NCBI GenBank assembly: GCA_963377175.1
Contig: CAUJNA010003002.1
Span: forward strand, 679,597-743,596
Direction of reading: 5' to 3'
Length of the DNA: 64,000 nt
Source: Effrenium voratum
Taxonomy: Eukaryota > Sar > Dinophyceae > Suessiales > Symbiodiniaceae
Translations under genes and position numbers: made by a program
The notes under the pieces: generated by a model
What the model was told of the DNA's origin: nothing
Seen by the model: only the letters and a program-made list of their open reading frames with translations
Databases searched by the model: none
Shown here: positions 10,346 to 22,480 of the stretch, in pieces
Layout: each line of letters begins with the position of its first letter
Position numbering within the stretch: position 1 is the stretch's first letter

Positions 10346-11949
10346 GTTTGTCCTTTGACTTGGTACCAACCTTTTTAGGTGGCTTTAAAGGGAGACCAAA
10401 CGAACAATCGAAGCCATTTTGGAGGTACCCCCAAAAAGACGAGCCACCCATAGAGACGGACGGTTGCAGGGCAAAAGGTAAGGCTTACAGTGAATGTCTC
10501 AGACTGCACAGAGGTCAGGAACCAACTGCATGCAAGGATGCCACTTATTGCTAGCAGGGCGTTGCCGTGTCTGTGTCTTTTGAAAGGGTCTTTGCTTTGC
10601 CCAAGCAACGATGTTTGTGCACTTGCTGTCATCATGGATCCAGTTGATGGACATTGTTGGCTAGCAAGTAATAGCTACTGTTGGGGGGTTGTTTCTGTAT
10701 GATCGTACATTGTCCAATTTTACGTTTTCTTTGGCAACCTGTCAGAGTCACCTCACCAAACGTAGCTCGCGATAGCCTAGTTCGATCCCTTGATGCCAAT
10801 GAACATGGTTGAACCATGAACATTCTCAGCTTGTTCAAAGCAAGTGCAATGAAGTATCTCGTGTTCCGACTTGACTGGATTCTTTGAGTGGCACAGGCTG
10901 GTGGATCAGCCTGTAGAGTGCACCACTCTACTTGTTTCATCTAAACAATGGCTGATCTAGCGCGATTTGGTTTATGCGGTATGCTATCGTGCATGGACGT
11001 TTGCAGAGGCGTTCAAGATGGCTGCCAGCTCAATTGTCTCAAGCGGGCCTTGGAACCACTGTTGGATTCCGCAATAGACGACAACTATGGACAACACGCG
11101 CTGGCTCGCGGCTCCTATTTCCAGCCCTAGCGCCGAAATGCCAGCCAAGTCCTGCTCAGTTTTTGTTTTGTGGGCTGCAACGCAGATTGCTCCAAGAGCA
11201 GCACAACATCTAACAGCAAACTTTCTTGTTGCCTAATTAATTTCACGTACCTAACTAGCCACGGGATGCTCGTGCGTCGAGCATTTTCTTGGCCTACAGC
11301 GCGCCGTCCCAGATAGGCGTGTGTCCGTGTCACACCCTTCCCAGACGCCTCCTTTGGAAGAAGGCATCGGCGGATACATTTTTAGTCTTGGCACATGCTT
11401 GGACGGACGAATTGAACAAAGTGTCCGAACCGAAGGAGCACAGATTCACGACCTGTCCACCTAGCTTACTTGTCACGCAAGGCTGGATTCCTGAACATGT
11501 GCACTGCCAGCAAACCAGGATACATTTCGGGGTACTCGCGGATTGTCACAAAATAGCGGAACACCCAAACTGTGGGGTGCATCTTGCTTACCTTTGCTGC
11601 AACCCCACTATACAAAGACACCTATATCTGGCGAATGGACTGCATGCCTTGCTCGTGCCAGGCCAGCCAAGGCGCGCGGGCAACCAAGCTGCGGGGAGGT
11701 TTGAACATTGGGCCAAGACCGCTGCGACACAAATTAATTGAACAGGACATTCATTGCACACCTAGGGAGGTACATATATTCGTTGAACAGATCAGTATCG
11801 TTTAGAATTGGTTCAGTTTCAGATCCATTCGGAAAAGTGCGCTCACTGCAGGTAATCTGACGGCCCCAAAACCAAACAAAACACATGGGAGTCGTTCTAA
11901 AGGTCCTTGTAAGGAGTTTAGTATTCGGTGACCATCGGTGTTGGTTGAG

Positions 11950-12585
11950 GTAGCTCCGCGAAAGATTCGCGATGGAGTTGCGAAAGTAACTTTTTTTCTC
12001 GCGACAGTTTTGCGTAACTGTATCTGGTTAATCAATGATATGTGGAACCGTTCATCTTTTCTGCTGAGCCTTCCTTCTATTCTGATTAAAACACTTTGTT
12101 GATGTTGCGCAAATTAAGCCTGGTGAGGCTACAGTTTGATACCCTGCTTGGCTGGTTAGTGCTCCAAGCCTGTGTATGTGTGTCTGTGGGTGTTAGTCGT
12201 TGGCTTTCCGCTCTGAAACGTGGGTGATTTTTCGCGAAAGTTCCGCGAAAGATCCGCGAAAGCCCGCGCGAAAGCGCAGGCTTCGATTGCAAGGGGAGGT
12301 ATAGTCTGAGCGCCGATCTAGTCAGTATACTAGGTTGGTACTGGAAATCTGCGACTTCAAGCTGCAGCTGCACGGCGAACGAAAAGCTGCGACTTTCCAG
12401 CCGGCGCATGTCATGTACTACCCCTGTGATGAAAAGTTGCGACTTTACAGCTGGAGTTGGGAAATCGTCATTTCGCTTACAACGCTGGCACTTAAAAGCT
12501 GCGATTCTCCGACTCGAGAAATGAAAGAGCACGGCGATGAATCCGCGAAAGATTCGCGAAAGTAACTTTTATATTCGCGAAGAAT
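11950..12585. repeat. Cluster of CGCGAAAG palindromic motifs
   Basis: CCGCGAAAGATTCGCGA occurs near 11956 and 12541, with CCGCGAAAGATCCGCGA near 12246. Both ends are followed by GAAAGTAACTTTT and a further TCGCG. The interior (12350-12500) contains AAAAGTTGCGACTTTACAGC, related to the 60-bp repeats at 33.2-33.5 and 35-36 kb. The arrangement resembles a composite repeat with terminal direct repeats; no coding region is seen inside. Confidence 0.5.
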
Positions 12586-14250
12586 GGCCGTTTCGAGACA
12601 AAGGAATTTAGATCAACCACCACATCCAAAACGTGCTACGTTCCGCGCATTGAAACAAGCTGGATGGGTTCCCAGAAGGTGACAGGCGCTCGCATGTGAT
12701 GCTTTGGAGCTCCGCTGGCCGAACACCGACGCAAGGAACAATGCATCTTCCCAACTGCACGGCAGGTTTGTGGTCCTTGCTAGGGGAGGCCGGGAAATCC
12801 ACGACTGGAATGCAAAGATGGGACAGTATGATGAATACCGCCGAGATCTAGCATACCTGCAGAGATGAGATGTAGGATGCTTATTATGAGCATAGATTGC
12901 CTCCCAATTCAAGAATAAGCCTTGCTCAATATAGAGTTGTTTTTGGGATGAGGTGAGACAATTCCATCAAAGACAGTCTTCCTGCATGCACAAGATGTGT
13001 TTCTTCCCATGTTTGAGCCAACGCACAAGTGTCTTTGTTCCCCGAAGAGCTTAGCTTTTGGGGTTCCCTATTCATGCAAAGAATTGCTCCCAGTCACGAG
13101 ACGGTTGTCCCCACTCGTCTCCCCTCGTCTGCCTACTTGTGCTTGGCTCGGACCTTGTCACGGCTTGTCTCCCCACTTGTCTCCCAAATCGTCTCCCACT
13201 TGTCACCCACTTGTCTTCCACTTGTCTCTCTCCCAGCTTTCTGCGTGCTTGCGCTGGCTCGCTCGGACCTTGTCTCGGCTTGTCTGCCCCGCTTGAATCC
13301 CCACTTTTCTCCCCACTTGTCTCCGTGCTTGTGCTTGGTGACTCGAAGACTTACTTGGCGCGTGCGATGTTTGCTTTCCATGACGCTTTCCTTGCGCTAT
13401 GGGTTAATTATTCCATGACATGGATAACAAGTCTGCGACAAGACTTGACACTAGCGGGCTACCCAATTGGTTGTCAGGGTCTCCAATGTTTGGCAATTTG
13501 TGATCTAACTGAAACAAACTGATGTGCGGAAGTGCTGTTTAAGTTTGGCGCTGGTTTGCTGTGCAAAAGCGAGCCCATTGCAAGGACAATATCCCGGCGA
13601 AGGTTGCCCGTCCTGGCTTAGCCAAGCTTCACTGGCCCAGTTCGCACGAAGTAAGGCCTGCCCATGTTCGGTGCGAAAATGGGCATATCCAGCCACCCCA
13701 CTTCAATCATGGACTTGGGAGTCCCTTTGCGTGTAGCCCGTCTCATCGTCCCTTTGCAAAATTCGCCACGAATCAGGAACCCAGGGGTTGGCCCAAAGGG
13801 CCCCAGCTTGAGGCCGCCGCCGCCCAAAGCAACTTGGATGGAAGAGGGCCAAAATGAGGTACCCTCCCACCAAAAAACAGACGGAACCGTTCGACGTTCG
13901 GGGGGTCTTGGAAGACCATGTGCCTCCTGTCAGGTTTCATGTTGTTTGGTGGGAGGGTACAACTCTGGGGTGCACCGCGATAGTGATGGGCTTTTTGCCC
14001 CTCCTTTCTCAGGCATTTCAAGCTGAATGAGTGTGAAGCTTTTGGAGGAAGTGTATGTTTGGGCACAGCGCTAACCGAAGGGTGACTATACTGGAGGCAC
14101 GGTAGCAGATGCTTTGGCGAACCCGCGGTTTTTCTAAGCCATGCCGGGTGGCACGTTGTGGCAGATCAGGAAATATGAGGCCCCGAAGTGAACTAGAAAC
14201 TATAGGAAACAGGAGTGGGTTTCTACATGAGACACACGCACCTATTCCAG

Positions 14251-14359
14251 GGCCCCCCGCACGCCTGGATTTCTTAGACGCCGACACTAAGGCAGTCCAA
14301 GCGAAGGCGAAAGCGGCAAGCTCAAAGGCAGCGGCGCAAAGTGCCCGGGCAGCGCTTGG
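14251..14359 (+). CDS. Possible alanine-rich exon
   Basis: After ACCTATTCCAG| the frame reads LDFLDADTKAVQAKAKAASS and then KAAAQSARAALG, an Ala/Lys-rich helix, before a weak donor CTTG|GTGCTG. A 218-codon minus-strand ORF covers the same bases, so the strand is not settled, but the acceptor favours +. Confidence 0.35.
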
Positions 14360-15523
14360 TGCTGTACCAACCCGCTGCGAATGTGTTTGGCTTGATGTTG
14401 CCTTAGATGCTGGGGATGAAAATGTGTGTTTGGGATTGGCGCGTTTTGATGTTTTTTTCCTTTGACATTCTTCTCCGGTAGAAGCTTCGCGGATACGTCG
14501 TGGTTTAGAGATGTCTATAACTGCTTTATTTGGCAGCAACGTCCAATTTGTCACCATACAGTCTCCAGCAAGCGATGACTGACTGAGGCGAGAAGACAAG
14601 GTTGGGGCAGAGACTGGGGCCAGTTCGCGCAAAGCCGTCCCCAACAGGGTCAAAGACATCATGGGGCCCTGCAAGGAGACACAGCCTAGGTCTTCAATTC
14701 GACTCTCGAACGTTGTGCTGGCGCTCAGTGAACCGGGTAAACATCGCTGGTGTCATGTCGGCACTCAGCTCTAAGGACATGATCCAGGGATATGCAGCTT
14801 TTTGGTCAGAATTGTCAGGGGGTGTCCTGAGGGATGGCTATGTGCAAACAAGCAAGCTTGAGCTAGTGTCTGTGATGGGGCAAGGCTTGAATTGTGGGAT
14901 GTGTTGCGCTGTGGTTGCATGCAAAAAGCCAAGGTTATTACACAATTGTGACCACGCCACTCCCCTCATGCCACAAACACCTGCAATTCTTGGCATCGCT
15001 CTTAGATTGGACCCCCCCAACAAAAGAAGGTGACTTTCTTTGTCTTGGTGAACACATTCAAGGGTGCGTCTCTTTTTGGTTGGACCCCCCATAGCGGTTT
15101 TCCTTCTGGTTTCCAGTTAAAATTGACCGCCAAAGCAACGAGCCAAAAGACGAGCCACCCGGTCCGGTTCCGGGAGGCTGCCGAAGGCTAAGGCAGGGAG
15201 CGATTCGGCCGTGAGGTGTCGACGGCGCCAATAGCCACAGAGTTTGCCTAAAGGGCAGCCAATAGCCACTGTATATCTCAGATTCTAAGCCATCAACAGT
15301 TCATTGGTGGGTTCGGTGCTGGTTTAGTCTGGTTTAGGGTTGGTTTAGGGTTGGTTTAGGCCTGTTTAGCCCCACCGTAAACTAGATTTGGTGGAGACAC
15401 CAGCCACATGTGGGTGGACCCCTTATTGGATGGTTTTAAAGGGATACCAAAAAGGATCAACCACAATGGTTCCCCTCGTCTGAGAAACATGTGGGTCGTG
15501 ATCACGAGCCGAGAACCTGGAAG

Positions 15524-15609
15524 TCTTCAAGCAAACTCCCCGATCCTCTTGCCAGGCTTCGCCCACACAAAGCCCTTCCGCGCCAGGCCGAAAATGGGGC
15601 ACCCGCCAG
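15524..15609 (+). CDS. Probable exon, unknown protein
   Basis: Reads LQANSPILLPGFAHTKPFRA and then RPKMGHPPG, ending at a strong donor CGCCAG|GTGATAG. The acceptor is most likely CTGGAAG|T. An antisense frame with a terminal stop (FGLARKGFVWAKPGKRIGEF) is also open, but the sequence upstream of it is purine-rich and lacks a plausible 3' splice site. Confidence 0.38.
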
Positions 15610-16272
15610 GTGATAGTGGTGCGATTGGCTTTTTTACTTGTTTTATGGTTTCTTTGCTTCTTTCGTTGATTGTTTCTTTGTTTGGTTTGTTGTTTGTGTT
15701 CTTGTTTTGTTGCTGCCGGTTTGTTGGATGCCGGTGATTCTCTGGTTTGTGCGCGTTCAATTTGCCTGGAATTCTCCTGTGATGATCATGTCATGTCATA
15801 GAAAGCTATTTGGGTCTCTGCCCAAATAGGCTGGTTCGGGGTGGTACAGCTTTTAGCGAGGCTTCCGGAGCGTTCCAGGGCGTTCTGGTTGGGGATACCT
15901 GGGCTTGTGAGAGATTGGATTAACTGAGACCATTACCCCATGCCATGGAGGTTGCGTGGCGGGCATCTTTGGCTGTCAGGCAGATCCGCTGACGACCCCA
16001 GAACGCAAGAGCTGTATTCTGAGTTTTAAGCCTGAACTCAAACACCCAAGCTCTCGCAATTGTTTTAAAGAAATCCGGGGTTCTTCTTAGGACATGTCCT
16101 CACCTTGGTCTTCCAAGGGCCCACCAAAACAGGGTCCTTCTTGATTTGGCTCTTGGTTGAAGAAGGGAAATCAGCCACAGGCAACTGCTTTTTCGGGTCC
16201 TGGAAGACCAAGGTCAGTGGGATTTCGGCCGAGTTCCCGGGGTTCCTCGGCCGCCGTTTCGACACGGGCAAG

Positions 16273-16338
16273 GCGCCACGTCTGGCGCGGAAGATCTGGC
16301 GGCGGCCAAAATCCAGGCGAACGTGCGCCGGGGAGCCC
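16273..16338 (+). CDS. Exon with an IQ (calmodulin-binding) motif
   Basis: Reads SGAEDLAAAKIQANVRRGAR. AAAKIQANVRRGAR fits the core of an IQ motif (IQxxxRG), the helix that binds calmodulin or EF-hand light chains. It is bounded by GGGCAAG|GC and GCCC|GTGAATG (phase 1); an earlier acceptor at 16233 is also possible. The donor lies about 18 bp before a long (GT)n tract, so that microsatellite is at the start of the intron. Other IQ repeats were not found. Confidence 0.5.
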
Positions 16339-16354
16339 GTGAATGATTCGGGGG

Positions 16355-16355
<1 letters not shown>

Positions 16356-16444
<89 letters not shown>
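16356..16444 (+). repeat. (GT)n dinucleotide microsatellite
   Basis: About 89 bp of uninterrupted GT immediately downstream of the IQ-motif exon. Cys-Val or His-Thr open frames here are artefacts. Confidence 0.95.
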
Positions 16445-16448
<4 letters not shown>

Positions 16449-17338
16449 TCGTCATGTTTGTACCACGTTATACCACGGGAGTTGGTATGAGGGGAAGCCA
16501 AAAGGAACCCCACCATTTCGCAGAGTCCCCGGTGTTTTTTGTTCATGGTACATGCTCATAGAGAGGTGCTAGCCCTGGACATGATATTCTCCCCACAGGG
16601 TCGCACCCAGCTTTGTCCTATGGTTTACAAGGAGAATGAAACCAACTGGTGCCATAAAGCTATTGGCCATCCCAGAAGCTATTGGCCATCCCATGTTAGA
16701 GAAACAGCAACCAATGGTAGACTTTAAGCGTCCAGTTCCCAACTGCACCAGAGTCTCCTTCCGCAAGTCTAAGAAAGCTTGGAGGTCTACATGAAACTCA
16801 CGTTCATCCCCATCCAGTTGTGAGTTGCCCTTGAAGCACGGAATCCCTCCAGCCTCAATTACCAGATGAAGAAGACTCCCTACCGGCAATGTTCGTCAGC
16901 CCGGAGAAGATCGGGGCAACACGCCGAAGTTCTAACAATGCACAGCGGTTGGATCGCGTGACACGCGATCCGCTAGATTGGAAACTCTCTTAGGCAGGTG
17001 CCACGAGGATATTGCGAAGTATGCGCTTGACCGTGGAACCGCTGACCAGTGAGTCATGAAGCCGCTGACAACGTGGCAAGGCGGATTCCCCTCAAAGGTC
17101 GTGTGTCCTGCAACACGTCCGCCAAATTGAGAAAGTAGACATGGAAAAATGAGCAAGTCTCGTTGGAAATAAGGACTCTGCTTTCTTTCGAAGGGGGAGG
17201 GGGTTCTTCTCAAACCCCCAAGCCCCAACTTTCAAAGCGCCCCCACCCCCCGCCGCGATTTCCCAAGCCCTTCCCCAAGCCCAAGCCCTGGAAAACCAAC
17301 AAATGGCATCCGGTGGCCCTGTCAGATTTTGGTCTTAG

Positions 17339-17449
17339 GTGGCGCCCTGGGCCGGCGACACGCGGCCATGCGCAGCCTGGAGAAGGCGGAGGACAAGGCG
17401 CCGGAGTTGGTTCAGTGGCGGGGTTTGGACTGGGAGACGGCTGACTTTG
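17339..17449 (+). CDS. Exon, unknown protein
   Basis: TTTTGGTCTTAG|GT opens a 111-nt exon, phase 1 to 1. It reads ALGRRHAAMRSLEKAEDKAP and then ELVQWRGLDWETADF, ending TTTG|GTGAGG, a good GT donor. Composition is clearly protein-like. It can be joined in phase to 18405 (G|GT = Gly), or through a possible exon at 18095. No family recognised. Confidence 0.55.
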
Positions 17450-17715
17450 GTGAGGCCCAAGGAAATGAAGTATGAAAATTCCTCGGCGGTGCCCAGGCGT
17501 CCGGGTCAATATGTTTTAGGTTTACAGTTGGTTCAGTGGCGGTTTCCGTTTATCCCGCCAAGAGTTGTTTGGGGGTCTGAGGATAGCCCAGTGTAGTGAT
17601 TTTGTTTGCGTGAAAGGGCAGTATGGCGATTTGGGATTGGACAGCCAAACAGGTGTGTCCTTTTGAGGGAAGATTGACATGATGATGTTCAAGCAATTGT
17701 GAGAGCAGCGACGAC

Positions 17716-18075
<360 letters not shown>

Positions 18076-18094
18076 ACTCCTACAGTATCTTCAG

Positions 18095-18227
18095 GTGTCC
18101 AGGTTTCCGCATGCCTCTCTGAAAGGGCAAGCCGACGGATTTTTTCGCCTCCGGAGGTGGCCCTCACATTTGTGGCTGCCCCGTCGGTGCGCAAGCTGGG
18201 CTTCAAGACCAAGGCCTTTCCTCCCAG
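18095..18227 (+). CDS. Possible exon, unknown protein
   Basis: After TATCTTCAG| the frame GT GTC CAG reads VQVSACLSERASRRIFSPPE and then VALTFVAAPSVRKLGFKTK. The entry phase (two bases) fits the donor at 17449. The exit is unclear: CCCAG|GCGATG is in phase 2, which does not fit 18405. It may be a skipped or false exon. Confidence 0.35.
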
Positions 18228-18404
18228 GCGATGCGAGGGAATGGGTTCGAGGGAAACGCTTGGGGGGAGGAGAGGGGAGGGGACATTGAAGGGAAGCAGA
18301 GAAAGGGAAGGGGGGTAGAGGTTGGGGCCCATGACTTGAGGTCTTTGGGGTCAAGTGTTCTCATATTCAAGGTCTTGGGATCCTAGGGACAGCAAATAGA
18401 TAAG

Positions 18405-18502
18405 GTGCGGTTTGCCAAGCAAGCTTCAGGCAGGGCCCTCTTCAGTTTCGGGATTTTTGGCAGCGCGCTGTCGCGGCGTGTGGCCTGGAGTATTTGGAAC
18501 AG
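18405..18502 (+). CDS. Exon, unknown protein
   Basis: GATAAG|GT opens a frame reading AVCQASFRQGPLQFRDFWQR and then AVAACGLEYLEQ, ending GAACAG|GTTCCT in phase 0. The two starting bases complete the Gly codon begun at 17449, supporting a common gene. No domain recognised. Confidence 0.5.
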
Positions 18503-20167
18503 GTTCCTGCACGACCCGGGTACTAGATGGGTTCAACTGTTGGTTATTGAAAGGTCATCTAATCCCTTCCCCCTAATACTACAAGGGTCCCGCCCAATAG
18601 AACAAATGTTTTCCGGAAAAACAAGAGTTTCGTGATTAGGGGGTCCTGGGTTCAGGGGATTCATGACGTACACTAGATTCGGTTCTAACACCAAGTGCTT
18701 GCTTTTGTACTCCGCAAAGATACTTTCAGGATGCAACTTTTAAGAGGGAGGTTGATGGTTCAGACTCCTCTTTTGATTGTTTCAACCGGACCAAGTAAGC
18801 AAATACGGTGGGACATAGGTGTCTTCTTTTTATTGAGCCTGTTCCGGCTAGAGAAAGCAAATTCAGTGTATGAAAAAGAACACATGTTCGGGCCTCAAAA
18901 ACTTAACGGACTCACGTGTTTCACTTGAGACTTTCACGGGAAGCATGTCTGTTGTTGTTTTTTGCGTGTTGGCAAAAAATGGGAAAACTGGAAGAGAGGT
19001 CAGGATAAAAGCGGGATTTTTGTGTATTGGTTCAAATCGGCTAGTTTAGATTTAGCATTCCCACACCGTGATTTTGTTGGGATGATTATTAGGAGGAAGG
19101 GAATCCCGCAGTAGGTTGTGGACACCTGCATTAACTTCGGTGCGCTTTTTAGAATCCACTAGTTTAGATTGATTTAATTTTTCAATTTACCAGGAAAACC
19201 CATCATTTTTCCAGAAAGGTCACCATGGTGGAGGATATGTGGTTCATGATGTACTTGATTTGGGAGGTCCCATGTACCCGTGTCCGCCCTGGCTCACTGC
19301 CAGGGTCAGCATCCCAGTGGTGCGCCTTGGAGCAAATTCACGTCGCAACGCGGACAGAGGTTGGGAAGTGCCAGAGATGGGGTGGCACAGTTAAATTGCT
19401 GTAGATAGACCAACCATAGATAGAACAAAATAACAGTAGCAAATTTAACTGTGCCAGCAAATCTATAGTAGATAGACATCTGTGATTTTGGTGGGAATTC
19501 TACTGTAGACAGACCAGCCATAGATGCTGCTGAATGAATGGGGTAATAAGTGAGGCTCCCACCGTTTCTTTCTCAGCTGCAAGATCAGGGACTGTACACT
19601 TGCTGGGGGGTGATTGATGTATTGTGCGTTGATCCTTGTACTCCGGCCGCGAATGACGTCTGCATAGGCTGATGTTTTCTAGTGAGGCTCTGAGGTCTGT
19701 GAGCATTTTGATGGTGGATGTGATGCCAAACAAACGGTTCTTTCCTGAGCTCCAGGAGCACATTGGCCCCCGGTTTTAACACAAAATGACATATTGTCAC
19801 AAAGCCTGTTGCATGTGCTCAGGCGATTCACAGTGTGCACGCAGAGCCTTGCATTCTTTCGAACTTGAAGCGTTCCAATGAAGCGCACCATGTGTTCTGC
19901 GCATACTCAGCGAGGTTCTGATATTCACCATAGTGCCAAGTGAATATGGGTGCGTGTGTCTTTTTCTAGGGGGCCCCCTTTCCAACAGGGCGGTGTTCCT
20001 TTTGGTTTTTCTTTAAAACCAACCAGAAGGGAAATCCCAAAAAACAAAAACGAGGACTCGCCCGAAGGAGATCCACAAAAGAAACCTACCCACCCATATG
20101 TGTCAAAGACAGCGTGAGTTTCCGTTCGAGGTCCCAAAGGAAGCTTTCGGCTCCGATTCGTTCGGAG
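18503..20167. other. Non-coding stretch
   Basis: AT-richer sequence without convincing exons. It has short inverted patches (for example GTGCCACCCCATC-like text near 19370) and minus-strand open frames lacking splice context. Probably intron or intergenic. Confidence 0.35.
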
Positions 20168-20253
20168 GAACGTGGATCCGCAGGGCTGGGCCTCCAAGAT
20201 GGGCATCCAGAAGGGCGATGAGCTCCGCGGGCTGCAAAAGAAACTCATGGCAG
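20168..20253 (+). CDS. Exon: N-terminal half of a PDZ-like domain
   Basis: TTCGGAG|G is followed by NVDPQGWASKMGIQKGDELR and then GLQKKLMA, ending GGCAG|GTTTTTG in phase 1. The core 'V-D-P-x-G-W-A-x-K-M-G-I-x-x-G-D-E-L' is the PDZ strand-turn-strand before the second helix and parallels the exons at 5.1 and 25.9 kb. The upstream sequence in another frame (EVPKEAFGSDSFGG) is also open, so the 5' boundary is uncertain. Confidence 0.5.
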
Positions 20254-20658
20254 GTTTTTGTTTGTTTTTGGCCTGGGGCAGGGGGGGTAGTACCTTTTTT
20301 TTTTTTTACGGAAAAGAGGCGGTTGTTTTGATTTCTTCGGGTTGGTACCTCTGTTTTGGTCTTTTCTGGGGGCTGGCAATTGCCTCTTTTGTGTGTTGCT
20401 CAGAGAGCAAAAGGAGAATCCGTTTTTTTTCTTTTTCGGAAGCTGATTCAGCGACTTAGGGTCGATCAGCGATAGGCGAGGCCTTCACAGCTGAAGGAGG
20501 GTTCCAGGACGTTCGGGCTTCTGGGGGCTGGAGATACCTGGCTTATTAACCAGGCTCCCGCCTGCTGCCGCCGACCCTCGGCGCATTAAGGGAAAAGTCA
20601 CAAGGACCGGTCCTGAAACACGTCCGCAAACCCAGGGACCACTTATAAGATCCTCTAC

Positions 20659-20957
20659 GACCACAAACAAGGATTAACGGAAAAGTCAGAAATAGGGCAG
20701 CTAGTCCGTTAATTACCGCTTGGGCCGGCTTGCGCCCAAGTCACTTCGAGTTGGCCCGGGAGCAGTCGCCTCTCCCGGGGTCGCCCTGAAACTGGCCCTC
20801 CCGAAGTTGACCACAAACAAGGATTAACGGAAAAGTCAGAAATAGGGCAGCTAGTCCGTTAATTACCGCTTGGGCCGGCTTGCGCCCAAGTCACTTCGAG
20901 TTGGCCGGGAGCAGTCGCCTCTCCCGGGGTCGCCCTGAAACTGGCCCTCCCGAAGTT
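20659..20957 (+). repeat. 150-bp tandem duplication
   Basis: Two head-to-tail copies (20659-20808 and 20809-20957) differing essentially by one G in the GGCCCGGGAG region. Each starts GACCACAAACAAGGATTAAC. Recent duplication is implied by the near identity. Confidence 0.9.
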
Positions 20958-20959
20958 GC

Positions 20960-21595
20960 CCTGGACCGGTCGCCGGCAGGGACCGGGACTTGGGACCCTG
21001 TCCAGGCTGGTCCCAGTCTGGCGCGGTTTGACTTGACGTATTGGACTCTCTTGCAGAATAGATGGGATCCTCTACTACCACAAGGACGTCAACAACCGCA
21101 CGGGCCGGTTTGGTCGCAGGGTCATGGGTGCCAGTCCGGAAAGGTGTCTGGAGCGGTTTGAGGCAGCACAGCAGATTGAATTGGGACCCAAGACCAGCGG
21201 TCACACCAGGACTCGATCCCGGACCGGCTTCCCAGACCGGTCCCAGGACTGGTCCTGGGACCGGTCCCAGGACCAGTCCCAGGACCGGTCCTGGGACCAG
21301 TCCCAGGACCAAACCGCCGGTCCTAGGACTGGTCCCAGGACTGGTCCTGGAACCAGTCCCAGGACCAAACCCCGGTCCTGGGACTGGTCCGGGACCAGTC
21401 CCAGGACCAGTCCCAGGACCGGTCCTGGGACTGGTCCTGCGACCGGTCCCGGACCCCGGTTTTGGCTGACTACAAGTAATCCAAAACAGCAGAACCAGGG
21501 CCCCAGGACCAGTCCCAGGACTGGTCCCAGGACTGGTCCCAGGACTGGTCCCAGGACCGGTCCCGGGACCGGTCCCGGGACCGGTCCTGGGAATC
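20960..21595. repeat. GGACCNGTCC-type degenerate palindromic minisatellite
   Basis: Dense array of CAGGACCAGTCC, CCAGGACTGGTC and CGGGACCGGTC units, period about 11-12, many of them self-complementary (GGACCGGTCC). It is interrupted once near 21465-21495. The long Gly/Pro/Thr/Ser-repeat frames on both strands come from the repeat. Confidence 0.8.
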
Positions 21596-22245
21596 CACTT
21601 TTTGTGGGTTCGGGCGTGTCCCCCAGGGACTATCATTGATTCCAATCACCTCCAGTTGCATCCCACGCCGGTCCCCTCTGCAGGAGGCTGGGACGGGAGG
21701 CAGAGGGTCGGCGGATTTATGGTTGTTGGGAAACATGTTTTGCCCATTTTTGCTTATTGTGGTTCACTGGGAAATCTCCACTTAACTGCTAACAAATATT
21801 TGTTTGCTCCCTTCCAACGTCAACCAAGTATTGGTTCTTCGCGGAAAAAGGAGTCGTGATTCAGCTTAAGCTTCAGCCAGTTTCAAGTGTGCTCAAGGCT
21901 CGGGAAGAAGAAGGAAAGCCGGTTTTGAAGTTTTCATGGTGAGAAACTCATTGACTTTAAGGTTTCAATTTTGCATGTGTCAGAGTTGTGGCTCCAAATT
22001 GCTGGTCTGCTGCCGGAATTGGGGACGTTCCCCTCTTTCGACGAAGACAAGCGAGTTATCGGCAGAAATTTGCGGTCCTTGCATTGTTGTGTCACACCGC
22101 TGTCAAGGAAATATGTTCCGTGGATGGCAACAACCACGATAATATCTATATATATATAACATAGCATACACAAGTAAATATTGGTGTCCTGGCCTTCGCC
22201 ATGTTTTTTTTCCCCTATTCCTTTCCTGGCTGATATTTTGTTTAG

Positions 22246-22362
22246 TTTGCTTCCGGTTGCAATGCTCTTCGTGTCGCTGAGAGCCGGAACGGAGATAGTG
22301 ACAGGCATGGCCTCTTGGTTCCTGACACTAAGCCATGAGGTGGCGATGCTCAGGGAGTATGA
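22246..22362 (+). CDS. Probable exon of a membrane-like protein
   Basis: TTTTGTTTAG|T opens a frame reading LLPVAMLFVSLRAGTEIVTG and then MASWFLTLSHEVAMLREYE, mixing a hydrophobic segment with a charged end. The donor is either GTACTC inside the AGTA target duplication of the adjoining family C element (TATGA|GTACTC, phase 2) or GTTGTT at 22370. No family recognised. Confidence 0.45.
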
Positions 22363-22365
22363 GTA

Positions 22366-22480
22366 CTCAGTTGTTCAGTGGCACCATTAGTTTTCCAACT
22401 TTTTTTGGGGTGGCTGCCCCACTAAAAATGGTCTTTCCCAAAAGGGTTCCCTTTTTTTCCAGGGTCACTGGACAACTGAG
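22366..22480 (+). mobile_element. TIR element family C, copy 1
   Basis: Begins CTCAGTTGTTCAGTGGCACC and ends GGTCACTGGACAACTGAG, inverted repeats of about 17 bp. AGTA is duplicated at 22362-22365 and 22481-22484. It abuts the 3' end of the exon at 22246. Confidence 0.85.

Larger units (their letters stand above)
10346..15523. other. Mostly non-coding stretch with ambiguous ORFs
   Basis: No confident gene. It holds a 60-codon ATG-started ORF at 10948-11130, reading RALEPLLDSAIDDNYGQHAL. It also holds a 150-codon open frame at 11289-11741, reading HRFTTCPPSLLVTQGWIPEH, which could be a retrocopy. A CGCGAAAG-rich cluster lies at 11950-12580 and a loose CCACTTGTCTCC repeat at 13110-13330. A 218-codon minus ORF (14018-14674) overlaps plus-strand coding-looking text (see 14251 and rejected items). 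A TTTAGGG-like patch lies at 15310-15365. Confidence 0.35.

Noticed and set aside
10765..10800. AGTTCGATCCC as a possible tRNA T-arm
   Set aside because: No upstream A-box, anticodon arm or acceptor stem could be folded around it.
14018..14674. 218-codon ATG-started minus-strand ORF
   Set aside because: No recognised domain, Ser/Arg/Pro-rich, overlaps a plus-strand Ala/Lys-rich candidate exon with a clean acceptor; kept as unresolved and not annotated as a gene.
14602..15033. 143-codon plus ORF
   Set aside because: Partly protein-like (SALSSKDMIQGYAAFWSELS), but without convincing boundaries and with low-complexity or repeat-like ends; too uncertain to list.
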